Positions 22,895 through 33,005 of a stretch of DNA of 64,000 nucleotides are shown piece by piece. Location: positions 8,616,596-8,680,595 of the forward strand of contig CM046442.1 in NCBI GenBank assembly GCA_025506515.1. The letters are read 5' to 3'. The number at the start of each line of letters is the position of its first letter. Position 1 is the stretch's first letter. This DNA comes from Flaveria trinervia (lineage: Eukaryota; Streptophyta; Magnoliopsida; Asterales; Asteraceae). Both the position numbers and the translations under genes were made by a program. The notes below the pieces were generated by a model that had not been told where the DNA came from, searched no databases, and worked only from the letters and a program-made list of their open reading frames with translations.

Positions 22895-25800
22895 TTCTTT
22901 ACTTTGTATGTGCAGGGTGTTCGATACAGTGCTGAAACTAACACGTGCATAGTAGACAGCGGAGCATCCAGGCACATGACAGGAAACAGGGCTATTTTAT
23001 CAAACATCAAGCAAATAAAAGGAGGGCATGTTTTGTTTGCAGGAAACAAGGGTGGCTATATCACAGCATAGGGAGAAGTGGGGAATCAGAAAGTTAAGTT
23101 TGATAAGGTGAACTACGTTCAACAACTACAAAATAACTTACTTTCTGTCTCCCAAATATGTGATAAGGGATTTAAAGTCATCTTCGACAACAACGTGTTA
23201 CGTACTAAAGAAAGACTACGTGATCCCAGAGGACCAAGTTTTGATGACTGCTTCAAGATACAAAGATCTTTATGTCTTGGATCTGTCAACAGCTTCTACA
23301 ATGGATCATGAGGTTCAGTGTTTTCTATCTAAAGCTATTGAAAAGGATTCCATCTCCTGGCATAGGAGAATGGGACACATTAGTCAAAGGAAGATGAATC
23401 ACTTGATTCAGAGGATCTGGTGAGAGGAGTTAATGTCAAGAACTTCCAGCTTCCTGACTTTTGTGTAGCTTGCAAGAAAGGCAAACAGACGAAGAAGTCC
23501 ATACGGAAAATAAAGTTCATTCAATAGAACTACCTCTGAACTTCTTCACATGGATCTGTTTGGTCCAGTCAGTACAAAGAGCATTGCAGGCGACTTGTAC
23601 TGTTTTGTGTCACTGATGACTACTCAAGGTTCACTTGGGTAATGTTTCTGAAATTCAAATCAGAACATTTGAGTCATTTAAGGAGTTGGTAACCACACTG
23701 GAATCTCTCTACAAGCTGAAAGTTAGACAAGTACGCTTAGACAACGGAAATTCAAGAACCAGTGGATGGAGACATACTGCAAGGAAAAGGGAATTGTGCA
23801 TCAATTCACTTCTGCCTACACACCTCAGATGAATGGCGTTGCTGAGAGAAAGAACAGAAGCTTGATAGAGACATCACGGACTATGTTGGCAGACTCGAAA
23901 CTGTCTATCCAATTCTGGAATGAGGCAGTGGCGAATGCATGTTACACTGAATCGAGTCCTGATAGTCAAGCGCCACGGAAAGACATGTTACAGCTACTAC
24001 AAAGACGCAAACCGAACTTGGAGTATCTCGAACCATTTGGCGCGCCGTGCACACCTCTGAAGAAGACACAAGAGTAATTCAGCGAGAAGGTAGATAAGGC
24101 ATCTTTCTAGGATACAACATACCGAACAAGCGAGTTTACAACAACTCAACGGGTTTAGTAGAAGTGTGGTGTAATGTTGACGTTTAGCGATATACCACAC
24201 CACCTACTGGCAAAGGACCCGCCTACTTTTTCGACTATGATGGATTCTTCAAGTCCTTCAACATCCCTCTCTCTCCCTCGGATGACAAGTTAGCTACACG
24301 AATGATGTATGATATCTTGAATACACCAACATCTAGCTCACAGGGAGAATCATCTACTCAGTCAGGGGAAGTGGTCGACGACAGTGACTCCTCCTCTGAA
24401 GATGAAGCTGAGAAGATAACCAGAACAATCAGGAGGAACAAGTTCCAGTTCCTGAACTCCACAAGCATCTACCAGTGCTGCACCTTCGACTTCAGAGCCT
24501 CAAACTCCAACTACCTCAGATGCAGAACCAAATGTTCATAATCTTGGCTCTGAGGTAGTTGTTCCTACCACTCCAGGATCACGACTAAACGTCTATCATC
24601 CCCTAAAAAATGTCATTGGGGATGTCAGATCGGGAGTGCAAACCCGAAATCAGCTATACTCAGTTGATTACGCCTCAGTTATGGAAAAGGGATATATTCA
24701 TGATGGTGCTTATCGGTGTTTTGTCTCACAGTTTGAGCCAAAATACGTCAGTGATGCACTAAATGATAAGGCGTGGGTGAGTGCCATGCATGAAGAACTT
24801 CTTCAGTTCAAGAAGTTAGGTGTATGGACTCTGGTTGATAGACCTAAAGGTGCTAAGGTCATTGGCACCAAATGGGTTTTAAAATGCAAGAAAGATGACC
24901 AAGGGGCAATTATCAGGAACAAAGCTCGATTGGTAGTTCAAGGTTTTCGCCAAGTCGAGGGAATTGACTATAATGAGGTGTTTGCACCTTGGCAAGGATG
25001 GAAGCCATTGTATCTTCCTTGCCTATGCATCGTTCATGAAGAAAAGTCTATCAATTAGATGTGAAGAGTGCATTCCTTCATGGGGAAATCAGAGAAACAT
25101 CTATGTCAGTCAACCCGAGGGATTTGAAGATCCTTATCATCGGGATAGAGTCTACAAGCTCGACAAGGCTTTATACGGGCTTCATCAAGCTCCAAGAGCT
25201 TGTATGAGAAACTCTCGACTCATCTTGTGAAACACGGCTTTCGCAGGGGAGTCATTGACTGCACGCTGTTTCATTAAGAAAAAAGATCGTGACCTAGTGC
25301 TTGTACAGATCTATGTTGATGACATAATCTTCGGTTCAAAGAACGAAGAGTTATACAAAGAGTTTGAAGCAGTTATGAAGAAAGAGTTTGAGATGAGTGC
25401 TATGGGGGAGATGAAGTTCTTTCTCGGGCTATAGGTGGATCAAACACCAAATGGGATCTTTCTACATCAGACCAAGTACGTAGGAGACATTCTCAATCGC
25501 TTTGACATGGAGAATGCATCTGCTGCTGGTACTCCACTTGCTGCGAATCACGATATAGCACCTGATGAAAATGGAGATCTTGTAGATGCCACGATGTACC
25601 GAGGAATGATTGGATCCCTCATGTATCTCACTGCCTCAAGATCTGATATCATGTATGCTACATGTCTATGTTCTAGATATCAGGCTAAACCTAAGGTCAA
25701 TCATCTGATCGGGTCAAAGGATTTTTCGCTATCTAAAGGGTACACCCACACTTGGTTGTGGTATCCTCATGATGATTTTGAGCTCACGCGTATAGTGACT

Positions 25801-26265
25801 CGGATTACGGAGGCTGCAAGATGAACTACAAGTCAACATCCGCAGGGTGTCAATTCTTTGGGAGAAGACTATGACTTGGCATTGTAGAAACAAACATCGG
25901 TTGCATTGTCCACCTATGAAGCCGAATATGTTGCTGCTGCAAGTTGCTGTTCACAAATCATCTGGATTCAACAGCAAATGCGGGATTACGGTTTAAGTTC
26001 TCCCCTACTCCTATTTGTGTTGATAACTCTACTGCAATGCGTAACTAAAAATCCGGTCCAACATCCTAAGACCAAACATATCGGTAAATACCATTTCATA
26101 AAGACTGTTTTGAAAAGAACTTAATTGATGTGGTAAAAATTAATACTGATTTTCAACGTGCTGAGCTCTACACTAAAGCCTTTGATAAATCACATTTCAA
26201 TATTTGCTAGTGTCAACGACATTAAAAAGAAAAGTGATGTTATTCCTGATGATGATCATGTGTAG
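22895..26265 (+). pseudogene. Element B pol: protease, integrase, reverse transcriptase, RNase H
   Basis: In frame after the gag TAA. Protease active site VDSGASRHMTG at about 22960. In-frame TAG near 23069. GAG-pre-integrase YVQQLQNNLLSVSQICDKGF, zinc region HRRMGHI, integrase LLHMDLFGPVS, broken second-Asp region near 23740, then QMNGVAERKNRSLIE. Integrase C-terminus and serine-rich linker 24080-24560. RT: NDKAWVSAMHEELLQFKK, GAKVIGTKWVLKCKK (24636-25058), frameshift, LYGLHQAPRA, catalytic YVDD at 25312-25323, stop at 25432, then IGSLMYLTASRSDIMY. RNase H: STYEAEYVAAASCCSQ and TKHIGKYHFI. End DDDHV-TAG 26265. At least eight frameshifts or stops. Confidence 0.9.
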
Positions 26266-26394
26266 TCCGATGTAGGTTAGTTATTTTTTTCCTTTATTTT
26301 ATTTGTTTATTTTTAGGTCTTTACTTAAACTCATGCTATTTTGCTGGTTATTAAAATCCTAAAATAATTAAACCAGTTATGATTTTAGCATTTT

Positions 26395-26402
26395 AGGGGG
26401 AG
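26395..26402 (+). promoter_or_regulatory. Internal polypurine-like tract of B
   Basis: AGGGGGAG in TTTTAGGGGGAGAATAAG, 130 bp after pol. It has the same core as the tract before the 3' LTR. Confidence 0.65.
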
Positions 26403-26969
26403 AATAAGTCAGCAAGTTAACATTATTAAAAAAAAAACAAAAGGGTAGAAGGAGTGGAAAGCTGATATAAGGAAGATCGTATCTGTGATACCGATTCAAA
26501 CCCTTTGAATATGATAGTACACAGGAACAAATCAAGAGGACTTTGAAATTTTAATTCAGAAAAGGCAAAAATTCAAAGTATAAGTTTGTGTAGTCTAAGC
26601 AATATAAAAGGAAATGATAGAAAAACTGGTAACTCTTAAGGTAACACAATGAGAGTAGACTAAAGGTTGCTAGACCACAATTGATATGTCGATAGATTCA
26701 ACACAATAGATGATTAGACCGCGGTGATCTCAAGATCAAACTAAGTGGTTCAACTGACTGTGGGCTCCCATCTTATCACTGGTTAACACAATCAACTATA
26801 TTCCAATAAGGAGAAATGAGCATGTAAACGCCACAAATGTGTGCGGATGACCATATAGAGCAAAGCATGAAAAAATGAAATAAAAATGCTATCAAGCTAA
26901 TGACTTATGTTATTGGTGCATTTGGTGGAACATAAAAATTAAGTTGCTCTAACAAGGAGATAGGTTGTG

Positions 26970-27078
26970 TGCCTCTCTGCTGTGCGATGGCATTGACCTG
27001 AGGATAAGCATAACATAGATATTCTAGAATTCATTGTTGTTTGCTGCCTCTCTGCTGTGCGTGGCACTGACCTGAGGA
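26970..27078. repeat. Paired ~33-bp direct repeat in B spacer
   Basis: GCCTCTCTGCTGTGCG...GACCTGAGG occurs at 26970-27003 and 27047-27078, separated by about 43 bp containing GAATTC. It is conserved in the C spacer. Confidence 0.8.
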
Positions 27079-27641
27079 TTGGCTTCTCTTTGAAAGCTCT
27101 AAGAATAGTCTCTTCTTGTAATAATACCCGTATTCCGCTCAAAAGCTCCTAAGGAATGTTGCTTACCATATAAGTGTGGGATCCACAAATGTTAGTTGAA
27201 ATAATTAAACCTAAACAATCACCAGTTTGGGTCAAAAGTCTGTGTATGGATTTAAGTGGACAAACATATGACAATCATTGTGAATGCAATTCTTGAAAGT
27301 TTGATTCAATGTGGTAATCTAAGAGCTTCAGTATGATTTCCTAAAGTTGCAAATGACTCTGGATGAACACTAAGAATTGAGCATCAAAAGATTTTGATAA
27401 CAAGTCCAAACTGATTTGAATGCCTGTATGATTTCAAAATGGAATTGGTCCAGGTATGGTCAATCTAAGTTAAAGCTGTCTATTCCAGAACTAAATCCAG
27501 TAGATTTCCATCTCAGGACTTATCTCTCACAAAAGCAAAACAAATTTTATTCTTTAGTTTATTTTCTAATTTAGTCATTGTTTTAGTTTGTTTGTTTGTC
27601 GATTACATCAAGAAAATCAGTAAGGGATCAACTCACTAACA

Positions 27642-27740
27642 GGGTCATGTCTGAGATGACCACATATGTTTAAAGTTAAATCAGTCACGTCTGAGGTGAT
27701 AAAAGGGTTTCAAGTCAAAACGATCATGTCTAATATGATC
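27642..27740. repeat. Hairpin array in B spacer
   Basis: Three palindromes: GGTCATGTCTGAGATGACC, TCACGTCTGAGGTGA and GATCATGTCTAATATGATC. Confidence 0.8.
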
Positions 27741-30059
27741 AGTCTCATAACGTAAATTTCTGCAATTAAAGGGATTTTAAAAAGTAAATATTCAAATTGG
27801 CAGAAAGTGAATAAATATGACCTATTCACACGAATGGACCATACCTATGGACCAATCATACAATGGAAGCTATTCGTACGAATGGACAATGAATATGGAC
27901 TATTCACCGAATGGCCCATACGATTGGCCCATCGGATGAGTAAGGGCGAATGAATGAGTCAGTCGCAGGACTGAGATTCAGTCGGACGACTGAAGAAGGA
28001 CGATTGAACCAATCGCACAACTGAGTCCCACTCGCACGACTGAAAGGTGCGTATGAGCTCAGTCGCACGATTGAATCTAGGGTTAATATAATAGATGGGG
28101 AGTCAGTCGCAGAGACTCACCACCTTCAAAATCACCCTGAATCGCATGAATTAACCCAACTCTACAAAAATTTCAATTGATCATTAAACCCCCCGTTTCT
28201 TGATTACTGACCATCGACATCGACTCTACAGGTAATTTTCAATATACATGCACTCCCATCGTTAAATTTGATGAAAAACACAGTAAATTCGGACTCGCAA
28301 AGTAACCGAGACTTAAGTGACTAAATAACCCACCTAAATGACTCAAACAAACGAAAGTAACGATGTTAGGTGGTTTAAGAATGGATTGCGAGTCAAATGA
28401 ACCAGATGACGATGTCTAAAACTCAAAAATGGTGAAAAGGTATTTTGAATTGAACAGTCTGTACTTCATGCGAATGACAGCGTGATGAACTTCAGTCGCA
28501 CGACTGAAGGCTCAACTGCTTAAACGCATGACTAAACCATGCTTATGAAGTTCAGTCGCACGAGTGGTGTAACCGCATGAGGGTATATACGTAGGAGCCC
28601 AGTCGCACTTAGAGGTACGTATGGGTTCAATCGCACGACTGAATCCCATTCGTACGGTTCAATCGTACGACTGAACCCCTTTCGCACGGTTCAATCGCAC
28701 GCCTGAACTCAGTTGCACAATGTCAATCGCATGACAGAAGATTTTCTTCAAGCTTAAGGATTTCATGACTTTCTTAGTCAATGGTACTAATGTTTACTAT
28801 CCTTGTGTAACAGATGGCGAGTAGATGGATTATGAGCACAAAGCACAATATATGTGCTCATATGGACTTAACATCCAAAACGCGCTGATTTTTCTCTAGC
28901 ATAATCACATTCCTACTGAGATCGAGGATTGCACATGCCATATCTACTCCCTGCACTCCGTATCGATTCATTCAACAAGCCTTCTGGGAAGGGGCTACCG
29001 TTGATAGATCGTCTGAGCCTCATTGCATCAGAAGTACCATATTTGGAGAGGCTATTACCGTTTCGAAGGAGGATCTAAGGATTGTACTACAATTGGGGGA
29101 TGACACTGACTGTCCGACTCGATTACACCCCCTCACTGTCAGAGGATGCTTTCTCAGAGCCAAATACTCTGGGGACATCAATTCTGGGGTACTCAACAAG
29201 AGTAACCTCTATCCCCAGTTTAAATATCTTGCACACGTGCTGCTCAAGTGCATGGCTTCCAGAAAAGGTGGTTTTGATGAGCTGTCTGACCAGATGCAGA
29301 ACGCATACGTTGCTTTGGTGCTGAACCATCTGTTCAGCTTCTCCAAGATGATCTTCACCTATCTGGTGGAGAACATCGAGGGGAAAGGGAAGGAAGCCTT
29401 CTGTATGTACCCGAGATTTATGCAAATGATCATAGATCAGAAGCTTCCCTCCCTGCCAAAGGAAAAGGAGGATGAGGTAGTCTTGGAGGTAAGGATGACA
29501 CTACCCTGGGAAGGATGAAAGTGTACAGGGGAAAGCAAGTGAAGCCTCCTGTCAGGAGGTTGTTGGTCATCTTGCCCGGATGACTACGTGGTGCCCGCAA
29601 AGAGAATGTGGCGTCACGAGAATAGTGACTCTGATGTGGAACAGATAGCTCTACCACTCATGACTCAGATGATGATGACAGTGGGGATGCTGGAGACATA
29701 TGCCTAGTCCACTCAGAGGCACTGTGTCTGATTCTGTACCTCCAGTGTCCGTCACAGCTGGAGAAGTAACCGAGTCAGCGGGATTTCATCAGGATTTTGT
29801 TCTTGGCGCGAGGAGGAGGATGAATCGGATGAGGAGCCACTTACACGAACTGTGGGAAGGAAAGTTGTCCCACAGAACATGGGTTAAGGGTGGTTGGTGA
29901 ACACCCGAGAGACTCCGAGATACTCATACTGACCCAAGCTATGCTCCGGGGTCCCAGGCAGGGTTGTAGGGAGCTTCCCCACCTCAACTGGAACAAGGAG
30001 GAAGAGAATGGCTAAACCCCATGGCCAGAAGAAGAAGAAGCGTAGGGTGACCTTCCTCA

Positions 30060-30190
30060 CTACACAGCCACCACATCCACCACATCCACCACAGCCACCA
30101 CATCCACCACAGCCACCACAACCACCACAGCCACCACATCCACCACATCCACCACAGCCACCACATCCACCACATCTACCACAGCCACCA
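30060..30190 (+). repeat. Low-complexity CCA/CAC tract within B ORF3
   Basis: Imperfect CCACCACAT/CCACCACAG repeat reading as Pro-Pro-His and Pro-Pro-Gln in the frame of the upstream basic motif. C and A have ACC repeats reading as Thr at the homologous place. Confidence 0.9.
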
Positions 30191-30902
30191 CCATACCTAC
30201 CACCACAGTACAGATTCCCTCCACCACCATATCCTTTACTCCCACATCACCTCCACCATTATACCAACCTATCTTCACTACAACCACCTCCACCACCACG
30301 TCACACCAATCAATACCCTCAGCCCATCCCTCACACACTTATAGATCTCCTCTACCTCCAATCGGGTAGAGGAACAGTTGTCAGCGCTTAACAGAATGGT
30401 GATGCGCTTACTGGCGGCTGATGAGGAAAAGGCAGCTCAGATCCGCCAGCTTACTGACCTGACTGCTGCACAATCTCACCAAATTGCAGAGTAGGCTCGA
30501 GTAATTGAGGAGCAGGCCCAGCAGTTGGCTGCTTAGAGCACCAAGATGGACCAACTCCAAGCTCAAAGTGTCACATCAAGCAAGAAAATAGAGGAGCTGG
30601 AGAAGGCAAGGAAGATTATCCTGTTAAAACTGAAAGGATTTAAAGAGGAGCCATTGAAGATCAGGAAGGAGACAGAGATGAGATGATGAAGATAATGATG
30701 AGGATGATGAGAGTGATACTGAGGAGGATGAACATACAGAAGAGATAGGACAGAGGAGAAGGACGATGATGAAGAAGCAGAAGGAGGGGATGCACCTGCA
30801 TCGGCCACTGCTACAGGTCAAGAGAAAAGGACAAAGAACAGACAAGATCAATCAGCGTCTACCTCTGCTCCTCCAAGTGAGAAAACATGATACAAGATAA
30901 AA

Positions 30903-31049
30903 GTAAAGGTTAGATGTTTATGTATTTATCTTCTTTTGTATTTGAATCCTGTAATTGAACACAATGTATTTAATGTTTATATTACTTTAATGCCTTTCTG
31001 ATTGATTAAGTACTAATGATTTATGTGTGGAATGTTTTAAATCAAACAG
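30903..31049 (+). other. Likely intron in B ORF3
   Basis: 147 bp. Donor GATAAAA|GTAAAGG, near-perfect branch site TACTAAT about 35 bases before the acceptor, acceptor AATCAAACAG|AT. It separates the acidic segment from the FDVAPLQQ domain. Confidence 0.6.
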
Positions 31050-32262
31050 ATCAAAATTACCAAAGAGATGAGTTTGATGTTGCTCCCCTTCAGCAGGTTA
31101 AGTCTGAGCTAACAATGATTCTTGATCTGCAAGGGATTGTCAGGAGGTCAGTGAATTATACCCCTGAAGAAGGGGAAATAATTTATGATATATCAAATGA
31201 GCAACTCGCAGAGCTTTTCGAGCTAAATCCAGATGAGATAGTAAAAGATGCTCCGACATGCGATTCCACTAGTGACGAAGAGCTCAACGATGTGATGATG
31301 TAGAGATCGAAGATGTCACTGCTGAGGAGTACCCTCAGTACGCTGACAATGAGGGCAATGTGGTCCCCAATCTGGGTGAATCCCATGTCAGCGATACCAT
31401 TGAGGTGTTGAACTATATGGAGCAAGAAACAAAGAAAGCAGAAGACACAGCCCAAGCCTCAAATGATGATGTCGACATTCGAAAGGCTGAGTGGGCTGCA
31501 TGTTTTGAAGAAGTTAGAGCCCAACGTACTACACCAAAGAAGGATTCCTACACCAAACTCTATAGAGTCAAGAAACATCACAAGGTGTCAGGAAGGATCA
31601 TAGCATGGGCGTATTTTGAGGATCTTAACGTATACGCAGTTAAGAGAGAACAGGGCATAGAGTACTTCAGATTCCCACATGATCTGAAGACTCTACTAGG
31701 TTTTGAGCTCAACCAGCTGGCCAAACTAAAGCTTTTGTATGCTGACCCGAGGAAGATGTCAGGTTGGTTTGAGGCTGCCCTAAAGAAGGAGTACCATACT
31801 AGATGGATTAACTTCAGACCTCACAGCCTACTAGGTATATCAGAAGGTCTGAGGTTGATGCCATTACTGGCAAGCCTAAGATAGTGTTGAAGTGGAATCC
31901 TCCGCGCACAATGTCGAGAATCCCACTCAGGGAAATGCCATAGGATTTCACTCCACATTTTAAGTGGTGGTACTATGATTGGAGAATAGCTGAAGCGGTC
32001 ATAGTCTTAAGCAAAGAGGGACAAATGGATACTATCAGGGTATTCGACCCGATGTGGCTTACAAACTTGTCGGAAAGTGATGTCTATACGCTATACAAGT
32101 GGCCACTGTTCTATGATACGCAAGATATTGTACAAGCCCTCCAGTTCCAGAATGTTATACGACTCTGCTTTGTGTTTGACATTCACACGGGAGTCACAAA
32201 AGAGGAGAAGTACAAGAAATACAAGGAGGTTATGCAGAAAACAAGAGTTTAGAGAGATCTAG

Positions 32263-32277
32263 GTCCAAGGGGGAGTT
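32263..32277 (+). promoter_or_regulatory. Polypurine tract of B
   Basis: GTCCAAGGGGGAGTT directly before the 3' LTR and 10 bases after the ORF3 stop. Confidence 0.92.
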
Positions 32278-33000
32278 TGGTGATACATGTATGTCCCTAG
32301 ATCATGATATGAAATGTAATAGATCTTGTTTGTCTGATTCTGATATGTAATTTGATATGATGATATTGGTTGTTTGTGATTTGTAATGATTAATATTTCA
32401 TTAATTAGTTGATATTAAATTGGTTAGTTAGGTTTGTGGTTGTTAGAATTGTTACACATAATGTTTATTAATTAATACATTCAAACTTAACTTAATGAAG
32501 TTCTCATGCGAATGGCCCACGCGAATGAACCATAAGCATGAATAACTTCATACAAATGACTCAGTCGCACGACTGAACCAGGAGACTGGATCAGTCGTAT
32601 GATTGTAACAAAAGATTGGCTCAGTCGCACGACTGAACACTCAGTCATGCGGCTGAATCAACCGCATGGTTCAATCGCACGACTGAACCATTCTAATGGT
32701 TCAGTCGTACGATTGAATAATACCAACCTATAAATACAACCCAATTCGTGAAAAATAGGGCTTTTGGTTAATTACGATTCCAGACGTACCCTAGCCATCC
32801 AGAAGCCTCCCAATTCATTCTCCAAGTTCATAGAACACATCAGATCGATTCCCAATCGATTTCTAACGTTAGTTTCAATTCTTTATTGATTCTTCGTGTG
32901 TTCTCACTGATTGGATCGCCAATCAAATAGGATTCCGCACTATTTGATCTGGTTTACATGCTAATCTCCAGGTATTTCGTTCAAATACCAGGTCCTAACA
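32278..33000 (+). repeat. Element B 3' LTR
   Basis: 723 bp, begins TGGTGATACATG (5' LTR has TGTTGATACATG) and ends GGTCCTAACA. TATA box at 32729-32736. It carries the same palindromes as the 5' LTR, and several differences between the two LTRs lie in them. Confidence 0.95.
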
Positions 33001-33005
33001 GTTCT
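33001..33005. repeat. Right target-site duplication of copia B (GTTCT)
   Basis: Partner of ATTCT at 18840-18844. A pol resumes from here rightwards on the minus strand. Confidence 0.85.

Larger units (their letters stand above)
26266..28813 (+). other. Element B pol-ORF3 spacer, non-coding
   Basis: About 2.5 kb without a gene. Contents in order: internal AGGGGGAG tract (26395-26402), inverted copies of the direct repeat seen in A and C (26970-27078), hairpins (27642-27740), and quasi-palindrome clusters (27830-28080 and 28480-28740). Confidence 0.85.
28814..32252 (+). pseudogene. Element B ORF3, broken copy of conserved third ORF
   Basis: The ATG at 28814 begins MASRWIMSTKHNICAHMDLT. The N-terminal domain continues with stops and frameshifts to the frame 29093-29518: FLRAKYSGDINSG, QFKYLAHVLLKCMASRK, FSFSKMIFTYLVENIEGKGK, MYPRFMQMIIDQKLP. 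Then an acidic linker, a basic motif MAKPHGQKKKKRR at 30008, a Pro/His/Gln repeat tract (30060-30190), a coiled coil with EEKAAQIRQL (30400-30620), an acidic segment, a likely intron (30903-31049), and the C-terminal domain: FDVAPLQQVKSEL, KAEWAACFEEVRAQR, HHKVSGRIIAWAYFEDLNVYAVKR, YADPRKMSGWFEAALKKEY, then VFDPMWLTNLSESDVYTLYKWPLF. TAG at 32250. Function unknown. From memory the N-terminal block matches the layout of abundant unnamed Asteraceae proteins that have IIDFL, FW and MYPRF blocks. Confidence 0.85.
18845..33000 (+). mobile_element. Copia (Sirevirus-like) element B
   Basis: Plus-strand, 14,156 bp. LTRs 18845-19565 and 32278-33000, PBS, leader, gag, pol, 2.5-kb spacer, ORF3, polypurine tract. 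Inserted into the integrase-RT linker of A in opposite orientation. Its LTRs differ by about 25 substitutions and two one-base indels in about 722 bp by hand count, half the divergence of the A pair, in line with later insertion. Its genes nevertheless carry many stops and frameshifts, so it is not autonomous. Confidence 0.95.

Noticed and set aside
27830..28740. CRISPR-like arrays of short palindromic repeats
   Set aside because: Repeats are imperfect, irregularly spaced and lie inside plant retrotransposon spacers. There are no constant-length spacers and no cas genes.
29984..30175. Minus-strand Trp-rich frame (MWWMWWLWW)
   Set aside because: Antisense reading of the CCA/CAC repeat in B ORF3, with no start context or homologue in A or C.
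28814..32252. Calling ORF3 an envelope glycoprotein gene
   Set aside because: Its position fits Sirevirus envelope-like ORFs, but I see no hydrophobic signal peptide, fusion peptide or transmembrane helix in any of the three copies.
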